From: Chrysophaeum taylorii
Taxonomy: Eukaryota > Sar > Pelagophyceae > Pelagomonadales > Pelagomonadaceae
Direction of reading: 5' to 3'
NCBI GenBank assembly: GCA_029834535.1
Contig: JAQMWT010000362.1
Span: forward strand, 62,001 to 126,000
DNA: 64,000 nucleotides
Positions within the stretch are counted from its first letter, which is position 1, and each line of letters begins with the position of its first letter. A program made the position numbers and the translations under genes. Positions 9,728-21,400 of the stretch are shown here, one piece after another. The notes under the pieces were generated by a model, which saw only the letters and a list, made by a program, of their open reading frames with translations, made no database searches and was not told the origin of the DNA.

Positions 9728-11527
9728 ATGACGACGACGACCGCCGGGGAGGAGGAGAGCAGCAGCACCTTGAACGCAAAGTGGGACGACGCGTTCTACG
9801 CCGCGCTCCAAAAGGAGGTGACGGGCGACGTGAACGTGAAGTATTGCAGCGTCGTCGAATGGGTCGAGCAGGCGTTGCCGGTGAAGGACGGGGCCATCCG
9901 CGCGGCCATCCGCGGGGGCCGGCCGTTCATCCCCGACGACGTGATCGAGGCCCTCCCATCCGAGCCCGTGCAGGAGACGGGGAAGATGAAGGTCCTCGCC
10001 TTCGCCGACGAGTCGGGTCTCGTCGACGAAGTTTTTGGTATGATGAAGGCGCGCAAGCAGTTGGGGTCGCCGACGAAGAAAGTACCGCTCTGGGGCGAGT
10101 TCGCGGACACGTACGACAAGATGCGCGAGGTGGTCGAGGGGGAGTGGGACCTCATCCTGTTCGCGGCCGTGGACATGCCCGAGTCGAACGACCCCGACGA
10201 CGTGGTCGCGTGGTCGAAGCGAATCGTCGAGACGTACCTCTTGCTGTGCCAGGTGTTGCTGCGAAACCCATCGTACGCCCCCAAGGTGTGCGTGGTGTCG
10301 GCCGACACGCACTCGAACGACCCCGAGACCCACAAGGAGGCGGGAATCGGTATATCCGCGGCGGGGCCCTTGTTCGGCATGACCAACACCGTCCGGCTCG
10401 AGGTGCAGACGACCGCGTTCCATTTCGTCGACCTAGAGTACACGGTCACCGACGACGTCATCGCGGCCCTCGCCGCGGAACTCACGCGCAAGACGGGCTT
10501 CGGCGAGGCCTCGGTGCGACTCAACTCGAAGGGACGCTTTGTCGCGCGGATGATGCCCGCCGAGCCGCGCTACGTCTCGAACGCGGTCTTCGAGACGCCC
10601 TCCTCCGGCACGATCGGCATCGGAGGCGGCAACGGTGCGCTCGGATTGGTCATGGGCAAGTACCTCCTCGAACACCTGCCCTCTGGCGCCAACGTCCACA
10701 TCAAATTCCTGTCCCGGTCGGCGAGGGTCTCGGGGGCCGGGAACGAGACCGCCTGGGACGACGTCCGGGCTCTCGCGCGCGCGAAGAACGCGACCGTCGA
10801 ACAGGCTGTCTGCGACGTCTCGTCTCGCGAGGCGATCGAAACCTTTGTCAGGGACCACAAGGACACCCTCGTCGGCTTCGTGCATTCGGCGGGCGTCCTC
10901 CGCGACGCCCTCCTTCCGAACCAGACCTCGGAAAAGTACGACGACGTCTACAAGCCAAAGGCCTGGGCGGGTTTATACCTGCATAACGCCCTCGAACAAC
11001 ACCAATGCGATATCAAGTTTTTATGGATGTTTTCCTCCGTCGCCGTCTACGGCAACCCCGGCCAGTCCAGCTACTCGGGCGCCAATAGCCTTCTCGACGT
11101 CGTCTGTCGCCACCGCAAAGCCCTAGGCAAGCCCGCGACCGCGATGCAGTGGGCCGGCTGGGGCGAAGTCGGCATGGCGGCCAACATGGACCCCATCGCT
11201 AAAAAGCGCATGGCCGACTCGCCCATCCCCTTCTTCACCAACGCCCAGGGCCTCAAGGGTATGGACCTCGGCCTCTCCACCGGCATTCCCGTCTTCTGCG
11301 TCATGCGCTATAATGCCAAAGCCTTCTTCGACAAGCTCGAGAAAACTACCCAAAAAGATAAGCAACTTCCGGTCGACCGCTACGATGCGCGCTTCTGGTC
11401 CAGGCCGATACCACCCCAGCAACTCACCGAACTCGACCTCTACGACGTCGTCTCCACTACTTTCGCCGAACCCCGGGAGCTCATCTATGACCACTTCACC
11501 GCCGGCGTCGACTACCCCGACCAATAA
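9728..11527 (+). CDS. Free-standing polyketide synthase-type ketoreductase
   Basis: The 599-residue protein is a complete two-lobe PKS ketoreductase. The N-terminal ~290 residues are the structural (pseudo-Rossmann) lobe. The C-terminal lobe has the NADPH loop IGGGNGALGLVMG (about 305-317), a PKAWAGLYLH segment holding the active-site Lys, FSSVAVYGNPGQSSYSGAN with catalytic Ser, Tyr and Asn, and the AMQWAGWGEVGMA motif. It would reduce a beta-keto group on a polyketide or fatty acyl chain using NADPH. No ketosynthase, acyl carrier or acyltransferase domain is fused, so it acts in trans or on another keto-substrate. I chose ATG 9728 over an upstream in-frame TTG. No plastid signal is obvious, so it is probably cytosolic. 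TAA stop. Confidence 0.85.
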   Translation: MTTTTAGEEESSSTLNAKWDDAFYAALQKEVTGDVNVKYCSVVEWVEQALPVKDGAIRAAIRGGRPFIPDDVIEALPSEPVQETGKMKVLAFADESGLVDEVFGMMKARKQLGSPTKKVPLWGEFADTYDKMREVVEGEWDLILFAAVDMPESNDPDDVVAWSKRIVETYLLLCQVLLRNPSYAPKVCVVSADTHSNDPETHKEAGIGISAAGPLFGMTNTVRLEVQTTAFHFVDLEYTVTDDVIAALAAELTRKTGFGEASVRLNSKGRFVARMMPAEPRYVSNAVFETPSSGTIGIGGGNGALGLVMGKYLLEHLPSGANVHIKFLSRSARVSGAGNETAWDDVRALARAKNATVEQAVCDVSSREAIETFVRDHKDTLVGFVHSAGVLRDALLPNQTSEKYDDVYKPKAWAGLYLHNALEQHQCDIKFLWMFSSVAVYGNPGQSSYSGANSLLDVVCRHRKALGKPATAMQWAGWGEVGMAANMDPIAKKRMADSPIPFFTNAQGLKGMDLGLSTGIPVFCVMRYNAKAFFDKLEKTTQKDKQLPVDRYDARFWSRPIPPQQLTELDLYDVVSTTFAEPRELIYDHFTAGVDYPDQ

Positions 11528-11980
11528 ATGTCTTTCCTCACCACCGTCATCATGATGAAAAAACGGCGCCTCGACACTACGGCTCTCTCGCCTCCTTCCT
11601 TTCTTTCGCCCTTTTATAATAGGTACCCCTTTCTCCTCTCTGGTTGTCTTTTGCTTCTTGAGCCCGGCCCTGCTGCATCACCTTCTTCTTCGAATTCTTC
11701 TTCTTCGAATTCTGTTTCGTCTTGCTTCTTAAAAAATTTTTTTGGTTGGGAGAAAGAACCACGGCACGGCGGCCGGGGTCTCAACAAGGCCCTCGACGAT
11801 CTCGTCGACGCGAAGTCCTCGTACTCCCTCGCTCGCTCGCTACAAACCGCGATGCATGACAACCGGACCGGCGGCGGACTACCGCCAACTCGTCCTCAAT
11901 ATTAATCCCTTCCCGTGTGAATGCCCCCAGTGACTGACTCTGGCGCGCCATTTGGAGGAGGAGGAGGCGGCGGCAGCGGG
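11528..11980. other. Intergenic, 3' region of ketoreductase
   Basis: Low-complexity TTCTTC/GAATTC repeats (about 11684-11712) and pyrimidine tracts; no gene with a domain. A short plus-strand peptide GLNKALDDLVD near 11777-11808 is discussed under findings. Confidence 0.4.
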
Positions 11981-12240
11981 GAGGGACCGCGGTCGTCGCG
12001 GGGGGGGGCGTCGCGCGGGGGAGGGCCGCGGTCGTCGCGGAGGGGAGGGCCGCGGTCGTCGCGCGGGGGAGGGCCGCGGTCGTCGCGCGGGGAGGGCCGC
12101 GGTCGTCGCGCGGGGGAGGGCCGCGGTCGTCGCGGGGGGGAGGGCCGCGGTCGTCGCGCGGGGGAGGGCCGCGGTCGTCGCGAGGGGGAGGGCCGCGGTC
12201 GTCGCGCGGGGGAGGGCCGCGGTCGTCGCGGGGGGGAGGG
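11981..12240 (+). repeat. GC-rich 24-bp minisatellite
   Basis: Ten copies of ccgcggtcgtcgcg, each joined by a G-rich spacer of about 10 bp, form a 260-bp array. Frames run through it on both strands (Arg/Pro or Gly/Arg repeats) because the unit is a multiple of three. The array is followed by two copies of caccgttgga[g/a]ttgacaggg (12241 and 12287). Each unit carries a CCGCGG and a strong G run. Confidence 0.8.
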
Positions 12241-13933
12241 CACCGTTGGAGTTGACAGGGATGAGGCGGTGGAGAATGGAGCGCGCACCGTTGGAATTGA
12301 CAGGGCGTGGGTTTCGAAGGAGCACGACGGAGATTTATCCGTGTGGCCGACGGTGGCCGATGGTCTAGACGTAGATAGCGGACGTCCCGTCGACGATATT
12401 AACGCGACGACGAGTCTGGGGGGTCGATAGCATGTTGTGCCGACTATATTCAATATATCGATAAAATTTTTGCTTTAAGTGACATGCATCTGTCTCAAAG
12501 CAGATACATTGGCTTTATTACATCGAGTGATAGGAAGATGGGCGCCAAAGTTCATTCTATGTACACTCCCACTCCTACCATTCGTGGGTTTGCTAGCATG
12601 ATCTTGGAGAGCACGATTTGGCGCTGGGATTAATTCGGCTATGATGCCCCATGCATTGGGCTGGCCTCTCGTTTTTGTTATCTTCAGTTACTTCGCTCGC
12701 AATTATTATTTATTATTATTGTTATTATTATTATGGTTTGCAACTCCAATGCTCAGAGACCTAGTGAGTTCGCACCCGTGGGTCGCCAACAGCTCCCAAA
12801 TAATAAAAAGGACCGACGGAGAAAGGGAGGTTTTAATGACGGCCGTGAGCATTTTGGCAGCATCCAACAGTAAATCCCAGATAGCCAGCTACTTCCGGGA
12901 CATGCCCAGCCAGTCAAAGCACTCTTCCCTAAAAGCATCCTCGACTCGGCGCGGGCAACTATTATGGCATTCCCGACTCGGCTCGGGCAAGACGGACAAA
13001 GTTGCCCCACTGCGCATAAACAGAGACTCTTCGGGAAACATATGGAGGTTGATGAGAAAAAAGAAGATGAAGATGCCGAAGTCGTTCACATCGACTAAGG
13101 CAAGAAAAACAGTAAGCCATCGGCGGCCCTTGATTCTTCTGTCGCACCAAAGCGCGAATGAACCTATGAGCACCAGACCTAGGCCGCAAAGCGGGCGGCG
13201 CTCACGAACCCGCGCAGGAATATCAAAAAAAAAAGCGTTTGCTTAACCATAGATTCACGATCGCCGCGAAGGGCGACGTGCTCACTTCAACTCACTCACT
13301 TGACTAGACTTGCGGGGTGACGTGATGCGTGTTCACAGGTTTTAGTAAATCCCAATCGCTGGCACTGATAACTACATGTGCGAAAAAAACTGAATCATTC
13401 GAGCGAAACGCTAGCTACGTAATAACTATACAAGCGGGTTTGACCCTGAACCCCGTTTTTTCCCGCAACTACAGATCGACCGCCTCACCAACGCCGCTTG
13501 ACCACTCTCGAGTACGCCTCAAGAAGCGTCGATCGGCACTTGGAGACCCAGCAAATGTCCTGGTTGGCGAGGCTTAGGCCGCGGAGACGTTTTGGGTCGC
13601 TGGAATTCGGGGGCAACTACTTCCCGGCGAGACCATTGAGTTTCGCAGGTCTTCGAGTGCCGACCATTCTGGACGCACCACATACTAAAATGGATTAAAA
13701 AGTTATAAGAAACTCGCACGCAACGGACAGATTTTATAACTAGGGCGCGTCTGATGCCTGAGGCGCCGTCCGAGCGCGTCCAGACAGTGTCGATGCATCC
13801 ACGCAGCCTGGTGGCTCTCGTCATCATGGCTGCCGTCGGAGCTGACGCGATGGAGTACACCAGAACCGTGCTCTGCCCTCCAAAGGCCCGGGAGGACTCT
13901 TTTCACCCCCTCCCGCAGGGCATGCTTCAGTAA
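12241..13933. other. Gene-poor stretch
   Basis: No frame with a recognisable domain. An ATT/TTA triplet run lies at 12700-12735. Base composition is lower in GC than the coding regions. Confidence 0.4.
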
Positions 13934-14641
13934 TCGAAGTCGCACAAGCATGCGGGGAAGTACTTCGTGTGCTTTGACTGCCACGAGCGAGGGCTGGAGC
14001 GAGGAAAGACAGAGATCGTCAAGGTGGGTGTCTACGACACTGTTGCGAAAGCCGTCCTGCACGTCAACGAGCATCGCCTCGCAGGTGAGCGCAAGGCCGA
14101 CACTGGCTGTCACAAGAAGAATGCGAAAAAAGAAGTCGATGCAGGCCCCGGCGCCGGTTCACCAGCGAAGAAGGCGCGCGCGCCCGCGGCGGTTTTTGCA
14201 CTCGGAGCTCCCTCTGTGGTTCGCCGCAGCTCTTGTAGCTCGCAGCTCGCTGGACCGCACCAGACCAAGCAGCAGCACGACGATGCCTTGGTGGCAAAGA
14301 CGTGGTACGGCATTTCCCTGGCGTGGGCCAAGGTGATCGGTCGATATGCAGGAATTGTGTCCGCGGAAAATATTAAAAAGTCGCAAAATCGCCACCCCGG
14401 ACGAAAAATACGATATCACCACCCTACTGTGTTCGCCGAGCCCCGTTCGAGTCTTCACGTACCACCCAAGACACCCCTTCCGACGATTCCGTCGGCCACA
14501 TGCCCAGGGGGGGGTGGCGTTTTGCGCAAACTGAAGTCGGATTTATTTATGCTCAAAAAATCGCTCGTAGTCAGTCACTGCGAGATAGATAGTTTGTCCG
14601 CACGAGAAAGAGGTGACTTTGCCTCCCACAGCGCCACCTGA
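13934..14641 (+). other. Open frame without ATG, unrecognised
   Basis: A frame runs from just after a TAA at 13931 to a stop at 14639-14641. Its first 60 codons look protein-like: GKYFVCFDCHERGLERGK, then VGVYDTVAKAVLHVNEHRLA, followed by a Lys/Ala-rich tail. There is no early ATG, and a splice-acceptor-like tgcttcag lies right before it, so it may be a 3' exon or a decayed fragment. I do not recognise it. Confidence 0.25.
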
Positions 14642-14918
14642 CTGGGTGGGCAGCGGCAAACAAGAGAGAGTATGCACCGGGCAGTGAACAAGATACCGCG
14701 CAGGCTTCTCGAAATCGAGACACAAAATATGAAGTGCGAAAAACGAGGTTGCAAAGTGCGGGCCTTCACGAAAAAAGGGCGACAATGTATTCGTGCCAGG
14801 GCACCATCTTCAGAATTATCGTTGCCCAAGAACAAGATCGGTGGTGCAATGAGGCCGTCGTCGAAGACGACGTAACCAGCGGTGTTTGGTGCGTCGTCGG
14901 TGCAACAGACGAGTCCAT

Positions 14919-16310
14919 CTACTTTTTTTTCTTTTCCGTGTCAGAAGCCTTGGGGTGCATCGATTCCTTCTTCTTTTCTTCCTCGAAGCCACCGACGGCC
15001 GAGTGCGTGCCTCCGCGACACATGTCTTTCGCGCTGAGCGTGTTAGAGGTGGTGACCTTGACGTCCATGAGTCGCGAGGCCTCGTTAGTAGTGCGTTCTG
15101 AAGTCTTGCTACCGAAAATGAAATCGATGAGCCTCAAGTGGAATGGGGGCTTGCCCATGTAAGAGGGCTGGTCACTTGCGTAAAACTTGATGCACTTGGT
15201 GATGACGACGATCAAGATGCAGACGTCCCAGAGCAGAAAGGTCTTGAGCCAGGAGACGTGGATGTCGCTAGAGGGCACGCCCTGCTTCCGCTGGAAGGCG
15301 ATGTGAAGATCGACGACGCCCGAGCAGAGGACCATCCCAAGGGAACAGCCGACAAGTTTGTCGACAAAAGTGATGTGCGAGAGCGGCGGGAGGCGCTGGC
15401 GGCCACAAAGCATACAGCCGAAGATCGAGAAGACGATCATGCTGAGGTGCGTGCAGTTGCTCCCGACGGTCGTCGCGTCCTTGATGCCCGTGAGCGCCGT
15501 GATAAAGTTGATGATGAGCAACGGGAGCACGATCGAGAGCAACACATAGCCAGGATCGCGATAGAGGAAGATTGTCATGATCATCGTAGGATAGTATTTG
15601 AGGTCGCCGTCCTTCTTGGTCTTCTTCACTTCGGGTTCGAAATGGACGGATGTCTTTTGGATTGCGACGAGGTACTCGGGAAGCTTGTCGGCGTCGGACT
15701 TGAGCGAGAGCAGCTGCTCGAGGGCATAGCCGGTGCGGTTGTGGAGGTCGTGTCGGACCTTGTAATGCTCGTGTTCGTCCTCAACCTGGAAACTCGTGAG
15801 TTCGAATTTGATTCGGATCGGCATCAAGTCGAAGGGAAACAACTTGAGGCAGTCGATGGCCGAGTTTGTGTAGAATGGGATAACGAAGGTCCCTCGCATC
15901 GTCAGCGCGAATGTTTGCTCGCGGTTTGGGTCGTCGGTCTTTGGTTTGACGATGTTGGGGCGAAATTCGCTGACAAAATGTTCGCGCTCGTTGATTCGGA
16001 ACTTGAGGTCCCCATTCATGATGTGCTGGTACACCAAATCCCGTCGCCGTTTGTTGTTGATGCCGTTCAGACCGACCCACAAAATGATGGTCAGGTCGCA
16101 CGTAAGGTCCATGTGCGCCAATTCGAGCTTCCGCAGCGATTTGATCAAGATCTTGACAGCACATGGTAACGTGAGTTGCTTGGGCTCGTTCTGGGCAACC
16201 AAAAATCCTTCATCCTCCTTCAAATTTTCAGGTTTAGGCATAATGCTGGCGGTCTCAGGTGGCATGACCCGCGCTTCCTCTCGTTTTCGAGTCCACTCGA
16301 CGTCGTTCAT
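14919..16310 (-). CDS. Pentameric ligand-gated ion channel subunit lacking the Cys-loop cysteines
   Basis: The 463-residue protein has the layout of the Cys-loop receptor superfamily: an extracellular beta-sandwich (about 40-225) with the loop motif KLFPFDLMPIRIKF (156-169), then four membrane helices. M1 contains LLSIVLPLLIINFITALTG, M2 HLSMIVFSIFGCMLCG, the M2-M3 loop RLPPLSHITF, M3 VGCSLGMVLCSGVV, and M4 FLLWDVCILIVVITKC. At the two positions of the canonical disulfide the residues are Ala and Ile, so the loop has no disulfide, as in prokaryotic homologues. It should form a ligand- or proton-gated channel. No signal peptide is visible; an upstream exon may be missing. Start ATG 16310 preferred over TTG 16340; TAG stop. 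The C-terminus is Lys-rich. Confidence 0.85.
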   Translation of the reverse strand: MNDVEWTRKREEARVMPPETASIMPKPENLKEDEGFLVAQNEPKQLTLPCAVKILIKSLRKLELAHMDLTCDLTIILWVGLNGINNKRRRDLVYQHIMNGDLKFRINEREHFVSEFRPNIVKPKTDDPNREQTFALTMRGTFVIPFYTNSAIDCLKLFPFDLMPIRIKFELTSFQVEDEHEHYKVRHDLHNRTGYALEQLLSLKSDADKLPEYLVAIQKTSVHFEPEVKKTKKDGDLKYYPTMIMTIFLYRDPGYVLLSIVLPLLIINFITALTGIKDATTVGSNCTHLSMIVFSIFGCMLCGRQRLPPLSHITFVDKLVGCSLGMVLCSGVVDLHIAFQRKQGVPSSDIHVSWLKTFLLWDVCILIVVITKCIKFYASDQPSYMGKPPFHLRLIDFIFGSKTSERTTNEASRLMDVKVTTSNTLSAKDMCRGGTHSAVGGFEEEKKKESMHPKASDTEKKKK

Positions 16311-17486
16311 CCGCGGACAGAGAGAGAGACGGACAACCAACTTTGTCTGATGTCGCTTGCGGCGTTCGACACAAATTCAAGCACTAGTGAGACGTGGGCG
16401 CGCGATCGGATCCGCTTTGTTGCTTACGGGAAGTACTTCTTGATGCAACCGTCCGAAACCGAAACGCCGTTGTATATAGAAAGAAACCTTTTTCCTTTTT
16501 CTTTCTTTTTTTTTTGCTCCAATGAACAAATACCCGAGGGGGTACAGTCATATCGCCCTCAAGGGCGGGGCGGGTGAAGTAGGACTCACCAGCCAATCGG
16601 CAACAACTACCGTACTCAGGTAATAAATATAATTCCAAGGACCCCGCCGCCGCCCGCCCGATCGCAGCAGCCACGGACGTCCGAAGAAGAGAGGTACGAT
16701 AAGCACGCATCTCTTTCGCGGCACGGCGCGCGTGGAAGAACAGAACTCCGGAGAGAGATGATTAAGAGAGCCGCAATAAGCCAGGCCAATCTATATTCTA
16801 TATTCCACTCTCTTCCATTCCATCCACAGAAAGAAAGGTCCCTGGTCCAAACCAAGTAGCGATGGGGGGTGGCGCACCTCTCTCGGAGCGGCAATTATGA
16901 CACGTACAGCGCACCAGTGCCGGTGGGGCGAGACCACCCAATGCGGCTTTGCTTTCGCTTTCGACTTTGCTTTCGCTTTCGCCTTCGCCGCCGAGGTGTG
17001 GTCGCAGGGAGGTACCACAGGAAGGGAGGCGCGCAGCCCTTACACGGAGTCGCAGCACCACAGAGAGGTCGGGTCAGGTCGGGTTGGGTCAGGTCAGTGG
17101 GTCACCTGGGAGGGCGCTGTGGCGTGCGCGCGCGTGTCGTCGTCGGTGGTATTGGAGGGAGCCCACTGTAGCGTCGTCATCGCCATAATAACAGGAAGAA
17201 GAGGAGGGGGAGGAGGATGGTCGCTTTGGCGTGGACGTTGTCGTCGTCGTCTTTGTCTTTGTCTCTTGATGGTCTTGCCGTGCCCCTCGATTTTTGGGTG
17301 AGCGATGGAAAGAGAGACGGGCGTCGCGTTGCAGCAATGTGATTGATTTTGTGGAAGGCGTCTCCCTTCCGGCCCAAGAACCCTTAGGAAAGAAAGAGCG
17401 AGAAAGGAAAGAAAGTCGGGAGGGAGAGGCGACTAATAAAATTCTGGTCTCCTCTTCCCAAGAAGAGAAAGACGACGAGACCGAGA
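16311..17486. other. Intergenic, 1.2 kb, no supported gene
   Basis: Contains T-rich tracts near 16490-16515, a ctttcg-type repeat at about 16948-16990 and a ggtcgggtcaggtcgggt-type repeat near 17068-17100. No conserved coding frame. Confidence 0.4.
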
Positions 17487-18449
17487 CTACTTTGGTGGTT
17501 CGTCCTTCAAGAGCACAAAGGTCTTCGCGAGGATGTCGCTGTAGACGCGGGCGTCGCCGTCGTCGTAGGAGACCTGCGAGACTTAGTTGCTTGATTGATT
17601 GATAAGAGGGAATTACGCACGTGGTGTCCGAGGTCGTCGTAGTTCGTGATGGTGCCCGAGTAGTAGGTGCCTCCAGCCCAGCGGACTTTGATACGACGTC
17701 CGACGATGGCGGCGGGGTCGTCGTCCGAATCGTAGGGGGCGAGGGCATCGTCGTCGTCGTCGTCGGGGGGGGGTCGTTTTTTGTCCGAGTCCTGGCGGCG
17801 GAGCTGGGTGGGGGAAAGCTGGAGGAGCACGCGGACGCGTCTGGCGACGTCCTCGTCGCGTCTGTCGTCGCGACGGGCGGGGTCGACGTCAGAGGTTCCG
17901 CGGCGGGCCGAGGTCCAGGATCGGACGCCCGAGGCGACGGCGCCGAGGGGAGCGCGGAGGGTGTCGAGGCTCGCGCCGACGAAGTTGAAGTTTGGCGAAT
18001 CGTGGTGGGCGTCGGGGTTGGGGACGTCCGGGGTGGCATCGAGGAGCCAGTCGCAGGCGCGCGGGTGCGCGCGGACCCAGTCTCGCGCGGCCGCGTCGCG
18101 CTTGCAGAGGCGGAGGAGTTCCTCTATCGAGGCTCGGAGTTTTCTTGGGGGTCGGCGGCGCGACGCGAGCTCGGTCGCGGCGACGGCGCGCGAGAGGCCT
18201 TTGGTGACGCGGAAGTGGCGGAGCGAGTCGTCGACGGAGAGGACGCAGGCGAGGGCGCGCCAGGCGCGGCGGAGGAAGTCTGTCGAGTACGAAAATCGCT
18301 CGCGCGAGACGACGGCGAGGCGGGCCTTGTGATGTTGATGGTCGTCGAGGAGCCGGAGGTCGTCGTCGTCGTCGTCGTCTTCGTCGTCGTCGTCGAGGAG
18401 ATCGTCCGCGCCGCCGTCGTCGTCGTCGAGCGCGTCTAGCTCGAGGATT

Positions 18450-18485
<36 letters not shown>

Positions 18486-21400
18486 TCTTCTCGGTGTTGT
18501 TGTTGTTGTTGGTCCGCGTCGACGCGGGAAGAGTCGTCGCGCTTCGCGCGTCTTCGACGGACGCGCGCGAGGCCGAGGTGGCAGCGGTCGACGAGAGCCG
18601 CCAAGACCGAGAGGGCGAGGTGCGACTTGTGGGCATCGTCTGCGACGAGGGTCTCGAGGAAGCGTCGCGCGGCGGCCGATCGGCGGCGGCCCTCGTCGGC
18701 GCCGCGCTTGGAGAAACGGCCGCGGTCGACGAGGGCCGCCGCGCCGACGACGGCCGTCACGACGGCCGCGTCGTCCGAGTCGAGGGCTGTCTTGGCCTTT
18801 TTGCGGAAGAGCTTGGCGAGGAGCTCGGCGCGCGTCGCGAAGGCCGCGAGGCGGCGGCGCGTCGTTCGCGGGGGGTCGGACGCCGCGCACGCCGCGCCGA
18901 CGAGCGAAGCCAGGGCCGTCGAGTTTTTGTCGTCGCCGGGCGCGAGGTCGGCGAGCCACGCGGCCGCCTCGGGGTCCGACGCAAAGATGGCGAGGGCGTC
19001 GCAGGCCGCGCGCGAGGGTCCGCGCTCGAAGAAGACGTCGCCGCGGTGGTCGCGGCGCGCGGGTACTTTGGCGTTGTGGCCTTGTCGCGGCGGTTGCGGC
19101 GGCGTCGGCGAAAGCGGCGGCCTGAGGAGGTCGCGGTCGTCGGTCGCCGCGACGGACACGAGGGCCCGCGCGCACTTGGCCGCCACGAGGGGTCGCTTGC
19201 GGCGCGCGGCGAAGAGGGCAGCGAGGGCGGCGGCGAAGAGCGCGCAGAGGGCCTCGCGCGCGGCCTCGTCCGGGTGCGCGGCCGCGCGGCGAAGCGCGTC
19301 GACGAGGGCCGAGGTGGTACCGCCGTCGTCGCGGCCGAGGATGAGCTGGGCGGCGGCGTCTTCGGCGTCGCCGCGCGCGAGGGCGGCCGCGACCGCGCTC
19401 GCGCACTTGGCGAGGAGGGGCGCCGCGTCGTCGTCCCTCGCGCGCGCGAGGGTTCGGACGCAGAGCGCGACACCGAGGCTCGCCGCGCGGCGCCGGAGGG
19501 CATCGTCGGCGTCGGGCGCGTGGAGACCCTTGTCGACGAGGGTCGCCGCGAAGGCGAGTCCCGCCTCGTCGAAGGTCGCGCGCGCCTTGCGGAGCGCGTC
19601 GTTCTCGAGCGAGACGAGGCGTCGAGTCGCCGCCGGCGGCTCGTCGTCGTCGTAGCCGTTGGTGATTTTTTCGGGGTTCTTCGGCGCGTGGCGGCGGCGG
19701 TGGTAGACGAGGAGGAAGGCGTTGCGCGTGCGCTCGCGGTGAAGCTGCGGCGGCGGCGCGGGCGGTTCGGGGGCCGTCGCGTATCGGAAATGGGAGGGGC
19801 GCGGTGGCGGCTCGGCGCCGCCAAAGCATTCGGCCGCGAGCTCCGCGTCGGCGTCGAAGGGCGCGACGTAGGCGTCGTTGAATTCGAACCACGCGCCGTC
19901 GGGTTCGCGGACGAACGAGTAGTAGTGGCCCGAGTGTGCCGTGCCCGCGTGGACGACGATGCCGCCGAGGTCGTAGGCGAGGCCGCCGCCGGGGTCGAGC
20001 TGTTCGACGTCCTCGGTCGCGTCGCGCGCCTTGGTCAGGAACGGGGCGAGGTCGAGGGTCTGGGGAAACTCGAAGCGCGTGTTGATCTTGCGCTGCGTGA
20101 GGGTCTCGAGGTCGAACTCGAAGCGCTTGAGGTGGACGAGGAGATGGCGCGGCGCCTTACGAATCGTGACGCCCTTGCTCGTCTTCTCGCGGCGGCCGCC
20201 GTCGCGCCACGCGTACTCGACGACCTCGGGCGCGACAAACGCCTGGAGCGCGTCCTCGAGCCGCGACCGGTCCTTGACCTGGACGCTCAGGAGGTAGAAG
20301 GGCTCGTCGCGCCGGCTCGTGTGGGTCGCCGGGTCGCTCAGCGCGCTCAACTCGTGCGCGAAGACGCCGCCGAACGCGCGCTCGAGCCGCGACGCGGCCG
20401 TCGCGCGGTGCCGGCTCCCGTCCTCGAGGAGGAGGGGCGGGTCCTCCGCTTCTCCCTGCTGGTGACCGCCGCCGCCGCCGCCGCCGCCGCCGCGGACGTT
20501 AAAAGTTTTGTCGAGGACGTCGTCGACGTCGTCGTCGTCGTCGAGCGAGCGGCGGACGGCCATGCGCTCGAGCTGCTGGAAGAGGTTGGCGATGAACTCG
20601 GAGGCGTCCTGCTGCTGGCGAACGTCGATCGGCTCGCCGTCCCAGGTCTTGAAGGAATCGCAAAAGGCGCGCGGCGAGATGCTCGCCGCGTCGCGGAGCG
20701 CGAGACGCGCGACGAGGAGTTGGAGCTCCCTCGCGAGTCTCTGGTGGGTCTCGTCCGAGTTGGCCGCCGCGTCGAGCGCGTAGACCGCGCTCCGGAAGGC
20801 GCGCGCCGACGCCAACAGCTGGAGCGTCGAGTTCAGATAGCAGGTGCAACCGAGGTTCTCGAGGCCGGCGAAGCCGTGGTGCGGCCGTCGCGCCGGGACG
20901 ATCACCGACGAAAACCGCGACAAAAAGGTCGCGCCGCCGCCCGCGATGAAGTCGGGCCGTTGCTGCTGCTGCTGCTGCTGCTGCGAGGTGGTCGCGGGCG
21001 GATTGTTGCGGTTGCGCGGAAGCGTCGCGAGCTGCGCCGCGCCGCCCGGCTGTTGGAGGTGGTGGGCCGCGCGCACGACGTCGGCCGCCTCGAGCTTGGC
21101 CGGGACCGAGTCCTCGTCCTCGTCGCCCGCGCCAGCGCCCGCGTCCTCGTGGAGCCGCGCGACGAGGTCGCAGACGTCGCCGAGCGCCGCGGGCGACGCG
21201 TCGCAGAGGGCCGCGAGCGTGTCGATCGCAACGGCCCGCGTCGCCGCCGCCGCGATGCCGTCGCCCGCCTCGAACGGCGCCTCGGCGACGTCGCCGGGCG
21301 GCGCCGCGCCCCCGAGCTCGCACCGCGCCGCGAGGTGCCTCGCGGCCGCGACGACGGCGCGCGTCGCCGGCCTCGCGCCGCACCGCACGAGGGCGCCCAG

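Noticed and set aside
9637-10986. 449-codon plus-strand frame over the ketoreductase.
   Set aside because: Shadow frame of the ketoreductase gene, Arg-rich and starting at GTG.
11902-12453. Arg/Pro or Gly/Arg repeat proteins across the minisatellite.
   Set aside because: All frames are open because the unit is 24 bp and GC-rich; there is no domain, and both strands are equally open.
14735-15162. Plus-strand frame over the 3' end of the channel gene.
   Set aside because: It overlaps the well-supported channel on the other strand and has no domain.
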